Origin: Hufsiella ginkgonis
GTDB taxonomy: Bacteria; Bacteroidota; Bacteroidia; Sphingobacteriales; Sphingobacteriaceae
Assembly (NCBI RefSeq): GCF_009834915.1
Contig: NZ_WVHS01000001.1
Location: forward strand, 62,001 to 126,000
DNA length: 64,000 bases
Reading direction: 5' to 3'
The notes beneath the pieces were generated by a model, which saw nothing but the letters and a program-made list of their open reading frames with translations, made no database searches and had not been told where the DNA came from. How positions within the stretch are numbered: position 1 is the stretch's first letter; each line of letters opens with the position of its first letter. This document shows positions 1 to 9,744 of this stretch, piece after piece. The translations under genes were made by a program, and so were the position numbers.

Positions 1-2018
1 TTCTCGACGCTTCGGAAGTGATCAAAACCGACAGTTCTTTCGGCAATGCCCGTGTATTAACAGAAGAGACCGAGTTACTGATCCGGAACTTCTACCGCGA
101 AAACCCCGGTAAGCTGATCTTCGTAACCGGCTTTATCGCCAGTAACCATGCCGGGCGTATAACTACGCTGGGTCGCGGCGGAAGTGATTATACGGCCGCC
201 ATCTTCGGCTCGGCGCTCAACAGCCGGGAGATCCAGATCTGGACCGATGTGAACGGTATGATGACCGCAGACCCGCGCCTGGTTAAAAAGGCATTTCCGC
301 TGGAGGAGCTTTCGTATACCGAGGCCATGGAGCTTTCGTTCTTCGGTGCAAAAGTGATCTACCCTCCTACCATGATCCCGGCGTTCCTGAAAAAGATCCC
401 GATCGTGATTAAAAACACCTTCCAGCCGGATTTCCCCGGGACGGTGATCCGCCATGATTGTCATTCATCGCACCTGCCCATCAAGGGGATTTCTTCGATC
501 AACCAGATCAGCATCATCAATGTGCAAGGCAGCGGCATGGTGGGCAAATCGGGCTTCAGCGGCCGGTTGTTCTCTTTACTTGCCCGCGAGCAGATCAATG
601 TGGTGCTCATCACGCAGTCGTCGTCAGAGCACAGCATCACGTTCGCCGTGCATCCCGCGGAAGCGGTAAAAGCACAAAAGATGATCGAAGCAGAATTTGA
701 ACTGGAACTCGAAGCCAGGAAGATCGACAGGCCGCAGATAGAAGAAGGTCTTTCAGTACTCGCCATCGTCGGCGAAAACATGAAACAAACGCCGGGGATA
801 TCCGGCAAGCTGTTCCACGCGCTGGGGCGTAACGGCATTAACGTGCGCGCCATCGCACAGGGCTCATCCGAGTATAATATCTCGGTGATCATCTCTACCG
901 TCGATATGGCAAAAGCACTCAACGCGGTTCATGATGCGTTCTTTACGGAGCTCAAGAAAACCCTCAACGTGTTTTGCCTTGGCACGGGAAATATAGGGAG
1001 CACCCTTTTCCGGCAGCTTTCGGAACACAGCGAGTTCCTGAAGCAAAATAACGGCATCCTGGTGAAGATCGCAGGGATCAGCAACACCCGCAAGATGGTG
1101 TTCGACGAGAACGGGCTCTCCACCGAAAACTGGCGGGCGGCGCTCGAAGGCTCGGAACATACCGCCGACCTGGCTGGTTTTATTGCCAGGATCAAGGCCA
1201 TGAACCTGCCCAACTGTGTGTTTGTAGACAATACCGCGAGCCCGAAACCGATCGATTTCTACGAAGAGCTGTTCCGTTCCAGCATTTCAGTGGTCACCTG
1301 TAACAAGATTGGCAACTCGGGCACCTACGAACAATATAAACGCTTTAAAGACACCGCCCACAGCCATGGCGCCGATTTCTTTTATGAGACCAACGTGGGG
1401 GCAGGCCTCCCGATCGTACGTACGCTGAAAGACCTGATGGTGAGCGGCGACCGGATCGTGCGCATCGAAGCGATCCTCTCGGGGACGATCTCCTTCATCT
1501 TTAACAACTTTAACGGCGACGCTTCCTTTTACGATGTGGTTAAGCTTGCCCAGGAAAAAGGGTACACAGAACCCGATCCGCGCGACGACCTGCGGGGAAC
1601 TGACTTTATGCGCAAAATGCTGATCCTTGCACGTGATGCAGGACATGTGATCGAACCGGCGGATATCTCGATAGGCGCGATTTTGCCGCAGTCGTGCATC
1701 GATGCAAATACCGTCGACGATTTTTACGGGGAGCTTAAAAAAGCCGGGGAGTATTTCAATAACCTGAAAAAGGAGGCCGCCCGTTCCGGAAAAGTGCTCC
1801 GTTATATCGGGAAACTCGAAGACGGCAGGGTGGCGACCACGCTGCAGATGGTGGATGAAAACCACCCGTTTTACATGCTATCTGGCAGTGATAACATCAT
1901 CTCCTTCACCACGGACAGGTATAAAGAACGGCCAATGGTGGTCAAAGGACCCGGGGCAGGCGCCGAAGTTACCGCTGCAGGCGTATTTGCGGATATTATT
2001 AATGTGGGGGCGCAGTAG
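1..2018 (+). CDS. thrA: Bifunctional aspartate kinase/homoserine dehydrogenase (5' partial)
   Basis: This is the C-terminal ~670 residues of the fused enzyme that phosphorylates aspartate and reduces aspartate semialdehyde to homoserine, the first and third steps to threonine and methionine. The frame is open to the window edge; the visible start LDASEVIKTD is internal to the kinase domain, so the true start lies upstream. Kinase residues include the GGSDYTAA loop; two ACT regulatory domains follow (roughly visible residues 150-310, each with an SSE motif), then the dehydrogenase with the NAD motif GTGNIG and the catalytic stretch ETNVGAGLP. ACT domains imply feedback control by threonine (family knowledge). 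It is the first gene of thrA-thrB-thrC, and the 87-bp gap to thrB is filled by 7-bp repeats. Nothing in the visible part looks broken. Confidence 0.97.
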   Translation, partial: LDASEVIKTDSSFGNARVLTEETELLIRNFYRENPGKLIFVTGFIASNHAGRITTLGRGGSDYTAAIFGSALNSREIQIWTDVNGMMTADPRLVKKAFPLEELSYTEAMELSFFGAKVIYPPTMIPAFLKKIPIVIKNTFQPDFPGTVIRHDCHSSHLPIKGISSINQISIINVQGSGMVGKSGFSGRLFSLLAREQINVVLITQSSSEHSITFAVHPAEAVKAQKMIEAEFELELEARKIDRPQIEEGLSVLAIVGENMKQTPGISGKLFHALGRNGINVRAIAQGSSEYNISVIISTVDMAKALNAVHDAFFTELKKTLNVFCLGTGNIGSTLFRQLSEHSEFLKQNNGILVKIAGISNTRKMVFDENGLSTENWRAALEGSEHTADLAGFIARIKAMNLPNCVFVDNTASPKPIDFYEELFRSSISVVTCNKIGNSGTYEQYKRFKDTAHSHGADFFYETNVGAGLPIVRTLKDLMVSGDRIVRIEAILSGTISFIFNNFNGDASFYDVVKLAQEKGYTEPDPRDDLRGTDFMRKMLILARDAGHVIEPADISIGAILPQSCIDANTVDDFYGELKKAGEYFNNLKKEAARSGKVLRYIGKLEDGRVATTLQMVDENHPFYMLSGSDNIISFTTDRYKERPMVVKGPGAGAEVTAAGVFADIINVGAQ

Positions 2019-2030
2019 AGGGGATGGGGA

Positions 2031-2099
2031 GAATAGAGAACAGAAAATAGAGAATAGAAAATAGATAGAGAGGAGCTGATGGCTGACAGCTGATAGCTA
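2031..2099. repeat. Heptamer-period intergenic repeat, thrA-thrB gap
   Basis: The gap has two blocks, each with a 7-bp period. The first (2031-2072) repeats units like GAATAGA/AAATAGA; the second (2075-2099) repeats GCTGATG, GCTGACA, GCTGATA. The second unit recurs, in either orientation, in other gaps of the first 15.5 kb. Confidence 0.75.
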
Positions 2100-2105
2100 A
2101 ACAAA

Positions 2106-3041
2106 ATGAAAGATTCCATAAACGTTTTTGCCCCTGCCACGGTAGCCAATGTGGTATGCGGTTTTGATATACTCGGCTTCGCGGTGAACCAGCCGGGCGA
2201 CGAAGTAGTGATGCGCAGGACGGAGAAACCCGGCATCACGATCAGTAAGATCACGGGCGACGACGGTCGTTTACCGCTCGATCCTGCACGGAACACGGTA
2301 AGCGCGAGCGTAAAGCATTTCCTCGATCACATCAACCGGCCTGATATCGGCGTCGACATCGAGCTTCATAAAAAAATGCCCATCGGCAGCGGGCTGGGAT
2401 CCAGCTCTGCCAGCACGGTAGCAGGACTGTTCGCCATCAATTCGCTATTAGGCAATTTATTAACCCTTGAGCAGCTACTCCCTTTTGCTATGAAAGGCGA
2501 AGAACTTGCCTGCGGTTACGGGCATGCAGACAATGTGGCTCCTGCCCTATTCGGTGGTTTTGTGCTGGTGCGGAGCTACGAACCGCTCGACGTGATCAGG
2601 CTTCCTTTCCCTGAGTCGCTGTATTGCGCCATCGTATTCCCGGAGGTGGATGTACCCACCCGTGATGCGCGGCAGATGATCCGCAGCAAGGTGTTGCTAA
2701 AAGATGCCGTTATCCAATGGGGTAATATTGCCGGCCTGGTAAGCGGGCTGTTTATGCAGGATCCCGACCTGATCGGCCGCAGCATGAAAGATGTGCTGGT
2801 AGAGCCTGTGCGTTCCATCCTTATTCCTGATTTTTATAAGCTCCGCGAAATAGCGCTCGAAAACGGCGGAATCAGCTTCGGCATCTCCGGATCGGGGCCA
2901 TCTGTGTTTTCCTTTACGAAAGACCGGGAGTCGGCAGGCAGGGTAACTCAAAAAGTTGCAGCGCACCTTGCCTCGCTGAATATCGGGAGCAAGACCTTCG
3001 TGTCGGCAATTAACAAAAACGGCCCGATCGTACTGGGATAA
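2106..3041 (+). CDS. thrB: Homoserine kinase (GHMP family)
   Basis: This enzyme phosphorylates homoserine on oxygen, giving the substrate of threonine synthase. The 311-residue length is normal. The GHMP glycine-rich ATP loop PIGSGLGSSSAS is near residue 95, and a C-terminal GISGSGPSVFSF motif matches the third GHMP motif. The ATG at 2106 is the obvious start, with an N-terminal VFAPATVANVVCGFD stretch typical of the family. It lies between thrA and thrC on the same strand, with gaps of 87 and 83 bp, so the three genes are probably one transcript even though the gaps contain repeats. Cytoplasmic. Confidence 0.97.
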   Translation: MKDSINVFAPATVANVVCGFDILGFAVNQPGDEVVMRRTEKPGITISKITGDDGRLPLDPARNTVSASVKHFLDHINRPDIGVDIELHKKMPIGSGLGSSSASTVAGLFAINSLLGNLLTLEQLLPFAMKGEELACGYGHADNVAPALFGGFVLVRSYEPLDVIRLPFPESLYCAIVFPEVDVPTRDARQMIRSKVLLKDAVIQWGNIAGLVSGLFMQDPDLIGRSMKDVLVEPVRSILIPDFYKLREIALENGGISFGISGSGPSVFSFTKDRESAGRVTQKVAAHLASLNIGSKTFVSAINKNGPIVLG

Positions 3042-3083
3042 TCCACCCGTTTTTTAGCAAGGAATGTTTTTATAACTTATAAC

Positions 3084-3117
3084 AAGCTATCAGCCAACAG
3101 CTATTAGCCATTAGCCA
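3084..3117. repeat. Heptamer-period intergenic repeat, thrB-thrC gap
   Basis: Units AGCTATC, AGCCAAC, AGCTATT, AGCCATT follow each other with a 7-bp period. It is the inverse orientation of the GCTGATA unit seen before thrB. Confidence 0.75.
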
Positions 3118-3124
3118 AAACACA

Positions 3125-4432
3125 GTGAAATTATACAGCACCAACAACCCCATTCTTGAAGTCGACTTTAAAGAGGCCGTTTTTAACAGCTTACCCCAGG
3201 ATAAAGGGCTTTATATGCCGCACGCGATCCCGAGGCTCGACGATGTGTTTATCAGCAATATCGGGCAGTACACGCTTCCTGAAATCGCCTTCATGGTGGC
3301 ACGCAACGTGCTGCAGGGCGCTATTCCTGATTTCGACCTGCACACCATTATCAACGATGCCATTAATTTCCCGGCACCGGTGGTTGCGCTGGAGGACGGA
3401 TCTTATGTACTGGAGCTCTTTCACGGCCCTTCACTGGCTTTTAAAGATTTCGGTGCACGGTTTATGAGCCGGGTAATGAGCTACTTCCTGGAGGAGGGCG
3501 AGAAAGAGCTGCATGTGCTGGTGGCCACTTCCGGTGATACCGGCGGTGCTGTAGCCCTTGGATTTCTCGGCGTTGCAGGCACCAAAGTAACCATCTTGTA
3601 TCCCAAAGGGAAAGTGAGTCCCGTCCAGGAGCTGCAATTAACTACCAATGGACATAATATACATGCCATTGAAGTCGATGGCACGTTCGACGATTGCCAG
3701 GCATTGGTTAAACAGGCTTTCACCGATGCAACGCTGAACGAAAAGTTCCGGCTTACCTCGGCAAACTCCATTAACATTTCGCGCCTCATCCCGCAAACCT
3801 TTTACTATTTCAACGCCTGGTCGCAGTTGCGGAGGCTTGGCAAAACGGAAGTGATCTTTTCGGTACCGAGCGGAAATTTCGGCAATATCGGCGCAGGCTT
3901 GCTGGCATGGAAAATGGGCTTGCCGGTTAAGCAGTTCATCGCCGCCACCAATGCCAATGACACCGTCCCGGTATTCCTGGAAAGTGGGGTGTACCAGGCA
4001 AAACCCTCTGTACAGACCTGGTCGAACGCCATGGATGTCGGCAATCCAAGCAACTGGGTACGGATCATGAACCTGTTTAACAATGACAGGGATGCGTTAA
4101 AGGACCTCGTTACCGGGTATAAATTTGGGGACGATGAGACCGTTTCCGCTATTGAACAGATCTTTGCGGCGAACAATTATGTAGCCTGTCCGCATACTGC
4201 CATTGCGTGGCTTGGCGTACAAAGATGGAAAGAGACGTATGCAGGGGAGAATGCCGCCATGGTATTTCTTTCTACCGCGCATCCTTGTAAATTCCCGGAC
4301 GTGTTTAAGGGCGAAATCGCATCCGCCGTCGAGATCCCCGAACAGGTTAAAGAACTGGAAGGCAAACCCAAACAAGCCATATCGCTACCGGCGGATTTTG
4401 AGGCCTTTAAACGGTACCTGCTGGAGAATTAG
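3125..4432 (+). CDS. thrC: Threonine synthase
   Basis: This PLP enzyme converts O-phosphohomoserine to threonine, the last step of the operon's pathway. The protein has 435 residues, as expected for the bacterial form. The PLP lysine lies in SLAFKDFGA near residue 108, followed by the phosphate-binding VATSGDTGGA segment; the N-terminus MKLYSTNNP is characteristic. The start is a GTG at 3125, chosen because the family N-terminus begins exactly there and no upstream ATG is in frame. Its stop overlaps the stop of the convergent GH8 gene by 4 bp, so no independent terminator fits between them. Confidence 0.97.
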   Translation: MKLYSTNNPILEVDFKEAVFNSLPQDKGLYMPHAIPRLDDVFISNIGQYTLPEIAFMVARNVLQGAIPDFDLHTIINDAINFPAPVVALEDGSYVLELFHGPSLAFKDFGARFMSRVMSYFLEEGEKELHVLVATSGDTGGAVALGFLGVAGTKVTILYPKGKVSPVQELQLTTNGHNIHAIEVDGTFDDCQALVKQAFTDATLNEKFRLTSANSINISRLIPQTFYYFNAWSQLRRLGKTEVIFSVPSGNFGNIGAGLLAWKMGLPVKQFIAATNANDTVPVFLESGVYQAKPSVQTWSNAMDVGNPSNWVRIMNLFNNDRDALKDLVTGYKFGDDETVSAIEQIFAANNYVACPHTAIAWLGVQRWKETYAGENAAMVFLSTAHPCKFPDVFKGEIASAVEIPEQVKELEGKPKQAISLPADFEAFKRYLLEN

Positions 4433-5646
4433 TCGGGCAGCCACCAGTTCCCCGATGCCACGATCATACACAAAAGTGTGATCGAGTCGCCGAAATAACT
4501 GCTGTGCCTGGCTACCCCGTTATCCCATAACTTGTTAAGCCATTCCTGGTTTCTTTTATCGGCCATGGCGCTCACCATAAATGACGACTGAAAGGTAAGG
4601 TCCTGGTAGTTTCTCCCGGGAAGAACGGAGCCGTCAAGCTTATACCCCGAGTATATTTTTGACGGGTTATCGTCTGCCGCCTTCCGGATCCAGCTGTTTA
4701 ATACGGCAAGTTGACCATAAGCGCGTTTATCGCCATGCGTTACATAATCCGTTGCCAGGCGCCATGGGAAACGTGCGGAATTATACGAATAAGACCCATC
4801 TGCGGGAGCTTCCAGCAACTGACCGATAGCGGGGATAAAGTTACCGTCCTTCCGCTCTGCGAAATCGGGCATCAACCCCGTTGAAGCGCTGTAGTTCTTA
4901 AAAATATGGCCGATCACGCGGTAGGTGCTATCGGTTACTGTTTGCCAGGCAGCGTTCCCTGTTGCTTTTTGAAACGACCGGAGATGCTGCAGCATATAGT
5001 CCGAAGGCCTTGTGCCGTCATTTACGCGTGATCCTTCATGATTTGCCCAATCGCCCATTTTCAGGGTTTTGTACTTTGTGTGCACTACAGATTGCATCAG
5101 CGCGTCGATTACCAGCAGGGCCTCGGCTTTGTAATTGATCTCCCCATTACTCCCCCAGATCTTGTCTGCCAACAGGAAAGCGTAGGCGATATCCATGTCG
5201 CCATCCGTAGCTGCACTTCCTCCTACCGAAACGACTTTCCCATCGCGGATACCTTGCTGCCAGCACATCAAGTACTTATTGCTATTGCTGGGATGTGCTT
5301 TAAAAAAGCGCACCATGCCGTCGAAATACCGTTTCGCATCCTTGTCATACCACGACATATAAGCCAGCGAGACCATCCCATAGCCATGTGCTTCTGAAAC
5401 TGTTACAGGTCCGTTATTTTGGTATCTGATGTAGTACCGGCCTTTAACACCAATATCTTCCATAAGGTAATTGGCTTTCCAGCGATCGTAAACGGCGCCT
5501 ATTTCCGTATTGATCTGCTGCTGCGTTTTATGATTGGGCATAATCACGCCAGCTGCATATTTTGCTTTTACCGGTGCAGGCGACTGCCCGGCGCAGGTAA
5601 CTGAATACAGGAAAGCGACCAGGGCAACCAGGAATTGTTTCGGCAT
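4429..5646 (-). CDS. Glycoside hydrolase family 8 protein, secreted
   Basis: GH8 enzymes cut beta-1,4 glucans, xylan or chitosan with inversion; the substrate cannot be told from sequence. The mature protein carries the catalytic-acid motif SEAHGYGM and the family signature ATDGDMDIAYAFLLA. I place the start at the ATG ending at 5646, because it gives a clean signal peptide (MPKQFLVALVAFLYSVTC, cleaved or lipidated near CAGQ); the open frame continues 18 codons upstream, but that part lies in the promoter palindrome. The cysteine after the hydrophobic stretch makes a lipoprotein possible. About 405 residues, a single catalytic domain. It stands alone between thrC and metH with no PUL around it; a cellulose-synthesis role is possible, but no bcs genes are visible. 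Confidence 0.92.
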   Translation of the reverse strand: MPKQFLVALVAFLYSVTCAGQSPAPVKAKYAAGVIMPNHKTQQQINTEIGAVYDRWKANYLMEDIGVKGRYYIRYQNNGPVTVSEAHGYGMVSLAYMSWYDKDAKRYFDGMVRFFKAHPSNSNKYLMCWQQGIRDGKVVSVGGSAATDGDMDIAYAFLLADKIWGSNGEINYKAEALLVIDALMQSVVHTKYKTLKMGDWANHEGSRVNDGTRPSDYMLQHLRSFQKATGNAAWQTVTDSTYRVIGHIFKNYSASTGLMPDFAERKDGNFIPAIGQLLEAPADGSYSYNSARFPWRLATDYVTHGDKRAYGQLAVLNSWIRKAADDNPSKIYSGYKLDGSVLPGRNYQDLTFQSSFMVSAMADKRNQEWLNKLWDNGVARHSSYFGDSITLLCMIVASGNWWLPD

Positions 5647-5656
5647 AATCAAGGAA

Positions 5657-5701
5657 TTTGATCCGTTGGCAAAGAGAATCAATTGCCGCCAACGGATCAA
5701 A
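5657..5701 (-). promoter_or_regulatory. Perfect 14-bp inverted repeat with embedded promoter, upstream of GH8
   Basis: Arms 5657-5670 and 5688-5701 are perfect complements (TTTGATCCGTTGGC and its inverse) around a 17-nt spacer. Read on the minus strand, the outer arm starts with TTTG (5698-5701) and 20 nt later comes TCTCTTTG (5670-5677), one base off TAnnTTTG. This spacing fits a Bacteroidota promoter. The arms could also act as a repressor site or as a metH terminator, though no T-tract follows. Confidence 0.5.
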
Positions 5702-5739
5702 TAGCATGAGGGGAAGAGAGGAATTGTAGGGGTGAACCA

Positions 5740-8700
5740 TCAATACCCCAGGTTTGGCGCCAGCCATCTTTCCACTTCCTCCAGTGGCATGTTTTTGCGT
5801 TGTGCATAGTCCGTCACCTGGTCCCGGTCTATTTTGCCAAGTCCAAAGTAACGGGATTGCGGATGTGCGAAGTAGAACCCGCTTACCGCAGCTGCGGGAT
5901 ACATGGCGAAGTTTTCGGTAAGGTGCAGGCCGGTATTCCTTTCCGCGTCGAGGAGGTCGAATAATGTACGTTTCTCTGTATGGTCCGGGCAGGCAGGGTA
6001 ACCGGGCGCGGGACGGATACCCTCGTATTTCTCGCGGATCAGCTCTTCGCCGGTAAGATCTTCACCGGAGGCGTATCCCCAGAAATCTTTACGCACCATT
6101 TCGTGGAGCTTCTCGGCGAAGGCTTCCGCGAGGCGGTCGGCAATGGCTTTGGCCATGATACTGTTATAGTCGTCGTGATTACGCTCAAACCCGGCCACCA
6201 GTTCGTCGCAGCCCAATCCTGTCGTTACGGCAAAACCGCCCCAATAATCGGCTATACCGGTCTCTTTCTGTGCCACGAAATCCGCCAATGCGTAATAAGG
6301 CTCGTCTTTTGCTTTTTCTGCCTGCTGGCGAAGCGTGTGAATGGTGGTAAGTACGGTAGTGCGTGATTCGTCGGTATACAGCTCGATGTCATCGCCCACC
6401 GCGTTTGCCGGCCAGAAGCCGATCACGCCGTTGGCCGTCAGCAGTTTTTCGCTTACTACCCTATTTAACAGTTCCTGGGCGTCATCGAACAGTTTCTTTG
6501 CTTCAATGCCGACAAATTTATCGTCGAATATCTTCGGATAACTTCCCCGCAGTTCCCAGGTATGGAAAAACGGCGTCCAGTCGATGTACGGCACCAGCTC
6601 TTCCAGGGGGAAGCCGGTGATCACTTTCGTACCGGTAAACTTCGGCGCCGGCGGAACGGTACCGTCCAGGTTAATTTTAAACTTGTCCTGCCGGGCTGCC
6701 GCAATGGGTTTAAAGTGCTTGTCGACACGTTTATTCAGGTGTGCCTCGCGTGCCTTATCATATTCCTGGCGAATGTTCTGCTTAAACGCGTCTTTATTTT
6801 CGGCATTCAGCAGGTTGGTACAAACGCCTACGCTGCGGGAGGCGTCGAGCACGTGTACGGTAGCTCCCGAGTAGTTGGGGGATATCTTTACCGCGGCATG
6901 GATCCTCGAGGTGGTAGCCCCCCCGATAAGCAAAGGGATATCCAGCCCCTCGCGTTCCATTTCTTTGGCAAAATGCACCATTTCGTCAAGCGAAGGTGTG
7001 ATCAGCCCGCTAAGGCCGATAATATCTACGTTATGTTTCTTTGCTTCCTCCAGGATCTTTTGTGCGGGTACCATCACCCCAAGATCTATCACCTCGAAGT
7101 TATTACAGGCCAGTACCACGCCGACGATGTTTTTACCAATGTCGTGCACATCCCCCTTTACCGTGGCCATCAGGATCTTCCCGGCGTTTTTCCGGCCATC
7201 GCCAGGGCCTTCGCCGGCGGCAACCACCCGTAATTTTTCCTCTTCAATGAACGGAAGCAGGTAAGCCACCGCCTTTTTCATTACCCGGGCAGATTTTACC
7301 ACCTGCGGCAGGAACATCTTGCCGGCGCCAAAGAGGTCGCCCACAATGTTCATCCCATCCATAAGCGGACCTTCGATCACTTCCAGCGGCTTTGCATACA
7401 TCTGCCGGGCCTCCTCCACGTCATCATCAAGGTATTCGATGATCCCCTTTACCAGGGCGTGCGACAACCGGTCCTGTACCGGGCCTTTGCGCCACTCCTC
7501 GTCGCGCACTATTTCCTTACCCTTGGCTTTTACGGTTTCGGCAAACTCTACCAACCTTTCGGTGGCGTCATCCCGCCGGTTCAGCAATACATCTTCCACC
7601 TTTTCGAGCAGTTCCTTCGGGATCTGTTCGTAAACTTCGAGCATTCCTGCGTTTACGATCCCCATGTCGAGCCCCGCCTGGATGGCGTGGTATAGGAAGG
7701 CCGAATGCATGGCTTCGCGTACCGTATTATTTCCGCGGAATGAAAAAGAGATGTTACTCACCCCGCCGCTTACTTTGGCCAGGGGCAGGTTCTCTTTGAT
7801 CCAGCGGGTGGCGTTGATAAAATCGACGGCGTAATTATTATGCTCCTCGAGGCCGGTGGCCACGGTGAGGATGTTCGGATCGAAAATAATGTCCTGTGCG
7901 GGGAAACCCACCTCGTTCACCAGGATATCGTATGAGCGCTTGCAGATCTCGATGCGGCGTTCGTACGAGTCTGCCTGCCCGGTTTCATCAAACGCCATTA
8001 CCACTACCGCTGCGCCGTACTGCCTGATCTTATTTGCCGATTCGCGGAACTTCTCCTCCCCTTCCTTCAGCGAGATCGAGTTTACGATACCTTTTCCCTG
8101 CAGGCACTTCAATCCCGTTTCGATCACGCTCCACTTGGAGGAGTCGACCATGATGGGCAGTTTGGCGATATCCGGTTCGGAGGCGATCAGGTTAAGGAAA
8201 CGGGTCATGGCAGCTTCCGAATCGAGCATGCCTTCGTCCATGTTCACGTCTATCACCTGTGCGCCGCCTTCCACCTGCTGACGGGCAACGGTAAGTGCTT
8301 CTTCAAAGTTGCCGTTCAGGATCAGCTTAGAGAATTTCGGCGAGCCCGTAACGTTGGTACGCTCGCCAATATTCACGAAAAAGCTCTCCGGGGTAATGGT
8401 TACCGGCTCCAACCCGCTTAAACGCAGGTAGGGTTCCGGTTCGGGCACTTGCCTCGGGTTGTTTTTTGCCGCTTTTTCCGCGATACAGCGGATATGATCA
8501 GGCGTGGTACCGCAGCATCCGCCTACGATGTTTACGAAACCATGTTCCATAAAGTCCTCTACAAGGTGGGCGGTTTCGTGCGGCACCTCATCATAGGCAC
8601 CAAATTCATTGGGCAGGCCGGCGTTCGGATAGGCGGAAATAAAACAGCCCGCTCTTTGGGAGAGCTCTTCGATATGCGGCCGCATTTCCTTCGCGCCCAA

Positions 8701-9435
8701 TGCGCAATTTAGACCGATGCTGAGCAGGTTGGCATGGCTCATGGAGTTGAGGAACGCTTCCACGGTTTGCCCAGAAAGTGTTCGTCCGCTGGCATCCGTA
8801 ATGGTGCCTGAGATCATGATCTCCAGTCTCCGGCCGATTTCGTTCCCGTATTTCTTGATGGCGAAGATCGCCGCCTTCGCGTTAAGCGTATCGAAAATAG
8901 TTTCTACCAGCAATACATCGGCGCCACCGTCTACGAGGCCGCGCACCTGCTCGTAATAAGCTTCTACCAGGTCGTCGAACGTAACGGCCCGGTAGCCGGG
9001 ATCATTCACATCCGGCGACATGGAGGCCGTGCGGTTAGTGGGACCAACCGCGCCTGCCACAAAACGCGGTTTGGAGGGTTCCTGCCGTGTAAACTCCGTG
9101 GCTGCCTCTTTCGCAATGCGTGCTCCTTCGTAGCTAAGCTCGTAGGAAAGATCTTCCATCTGGTAGTCGGCCATGGAAATACGCTGTGTACTAAACGTAT
9201 TTGTTTCAATGATATCGGCTCCGGCCCTGAGGTATTCCGCGTGAATGGCTTTGATCACATCCGGGCGGGTGATATTAAGCAGGTCGTTATTTCCTTTAAC
9301 ATCACATGGATGATCTTTAAAGCGTGCTCCCCGGAAATCGTCCTCAGTGAGCTCATACCGCTGGATCATGGTACCCATAGCGCCATCGATCACCAATATC
9401 CTTTTCTTTAATTCTTCTCTGATGTTCATCTGCAT
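5740..9435 (-). CDS. metH: Cobalamin-dependent methionine synthase
   Basis: The enzyme transfers a methyl group from methyltetrahydrofolate through cobalamin to homocysteine. At 1231 residues it is full length with all four modules: the homocysteine/zinc domain (about 1-330, with zinc cysteines in GLNCALG and [11 protein letters not shown]), the pterin-binding domain (about 350-620), the cobalamin domain (the B12-histidine motif [11 protein letters not shown], near residue 770), and the C-terminal SAM-binding activation domain ([12 protein letters not shown] near 1150). The first two ATGs are two codons apart (9435 or 9429). It sits behind a SAM-I riboswitch and is likely repressed when SAM is high. 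It uses the homoserine branch whose early steps thrA encodes at the other end of this block. Cytoplasmic. Confidence 0.98.
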   Translation of the reverse strand: MQMNIREELKKRILVIDGAMGTMIQRYELTEDDFRGARFKDHPCDVKGNNDLLNITRPDVIKAIHAEYLRAGADIIETNTFSTQRISMADYQMEDLSYELSYEGARIAKEAATEFTRQEPSKPRFVAGAVGPTNRTASMSPDVNDPGYRAVTFDDLVEAYYEQVRGLVDGGADVLLVETIFDTLNAKAAIFAIKKYGNEIGRRLEIMISGTITDASGRTLSGQTVEAFLNSMSHANLLSIGLNCALGAKEMRPHIEELSQRAGCFISAYPNAGLPNEFGAYDEVPHETAHLVEDFMEHGFVNIVGGCCGTTPDHIRCIAEKAAKNNPRQVPEPEPYLRLSGLEPVTITPESFFVNIGERTNVTGSPKFSKLILNGNFEEALTVARQQVEGGAQVIDVNMDEGMLDSEAAMTRFLNLIASEPDIAKLPIMVDSSKWSVIETGLKCLQGKGIVNSISLKEGEEKFRESANKIRQYGAAVVVMAFDETGQADSYERRIEICKRSYDILVNEVGFPAQDIIFDPNILTVATGLEEHNNYAVDFINATRWIKENLPLAKVSGGVSNISFSFRGNNTVREAMHSAFLYHAIQAGLDMGIVNAGMLEVYEQIPKELLEKVEDVLLNRRDDATERLVEFAETVKAKGKEIVRDEEWRKGPVQDRLSHALVKGIIEYLDDDVEEARQMYAKPLEVIEGPLMDGMNIVGDLFGAGKMFLPQVVKSARVMKKAVAYLLPFIEEEKLRVVAAGEGPGDGRKNAGKILMATVKGDVHDIGKNIVGVVLACNNFEVIDLGVMVPAQKILEEAKKHNVDIIGLSGLITPSLDEMVHFAKEMEREGLDIPLLIGGATTSRIHAAVKISPNYSGATVHVLDASRSVGVCTNLLNAENKDAFKQNIRQEYDKAREAHLNKRVDKHFKPIAAARQDKFKINLDGTVPPAPKFTGTKVITGFPLEELVPYIDWTPFFHTWELRGSYPKIFDDKFVGIEAKKLFDDAQELLNRVVSEKLLTANGVIGFWPANAVGDDIELYTDESRTTVLTTIHTLRQQAEKAKDEPYYALADFVAQKETGIADYWGGFAVTTGLGCDELVAGFERNHDDYNSIMAKAIADRLAEAFAEKLHEMVRKDFWGYASGEDLTGEELIREKYEGIRPAPGYPACPDHTEKRTLFDLLDAERNTGLHLTENFAMYPAAAVSGFYFAHPQSRYFGLGKIDRDQVTDYAQRKNMPLEEVERWLAPNLGY

Positions 9436-9530
9436 TACATAAAGACTTGTACAGGCATGCTATCCGCTTTATGCGATTCCATTTACCTTAATAAAGCCTA
9501 TTAGAAAGTGGGAGACAGAACTGTCTTTTA

Positions 9531-9628
9531 CTTATCTGTTCCCGGCCGCCCGGGATAGAATTTAGCACCTTGTAAGTACAGGTTGCTAAGACTTCGCAGG
9601 GTCTAATCCCTCCGTCTTTCTTAATAAG
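9531..9628 (-). ncRNA. SAM-I (S-box) riboswitch leader of metH
   Basis: On the minus strand the leader opens with CTTATTAAG and closes with GATAAG, forming P1. Between them are the S-box core elements GGAGGGATTAGACCCTGCGAA, split over the P2 region, and TTAGCAACC, then a GC-rich P4-like hairpin. Downstream, AGACA-GTTC-TGTCT could form a small hairpin before the start codon, but no T-run follows, so control may act on translation. The promoter puts the transcript start at about the first base of P1. Confidence 0.88.
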
Positions 9629-9633
9629 CGGGG

Positions 9634-9665
9634 CAAAGATCGGGAATTTGAATGAGAAACGCAAA
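9634..9665 (-). promoter_or_regulatory. Promoter of metH
   Basis: On the minus strand TTTG (9662-9665) is followed after 20 nt by GATCTTTG (9634-9641), one base off the Bacteroidota -7 consensus TAnnTTTG. The predicted transcript start, about 9627, coincides with the start of the riboswitch. Confidence 0.6.
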
Positions 9666-9673
9666 TGGGGGTG

Positions 9674-9738
9674 ATCAGTAGTCAGTGGTCAGTGGTCAGT
9701 TTTTATGGCGCCTGAAGGAGCTGGTCACTGACAACTGA
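9674..9738. repeat. Heptamer-period intergenic repeat with inverted partner
   Basis: Units CAGTAGT, CAGTGGT, CAGTGGT, CAGTTTT run with a 7-bp period at 9674-9702. CTGGTCACTGACAACTG at 9721-9737 is its imperfect inverse, so the gap could fold into a hairpin between the metH leader and the BI-1-like gene. Confidence 0.6.
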
Positions 9739-9744
9739 AACTCC

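Noticed and set aside
5732..5752. GGGGT/ACCCC hairpin as a metH terminator
   Set aside because: Five base pairs with no T-run on the minus strand, partly inside the coding end.
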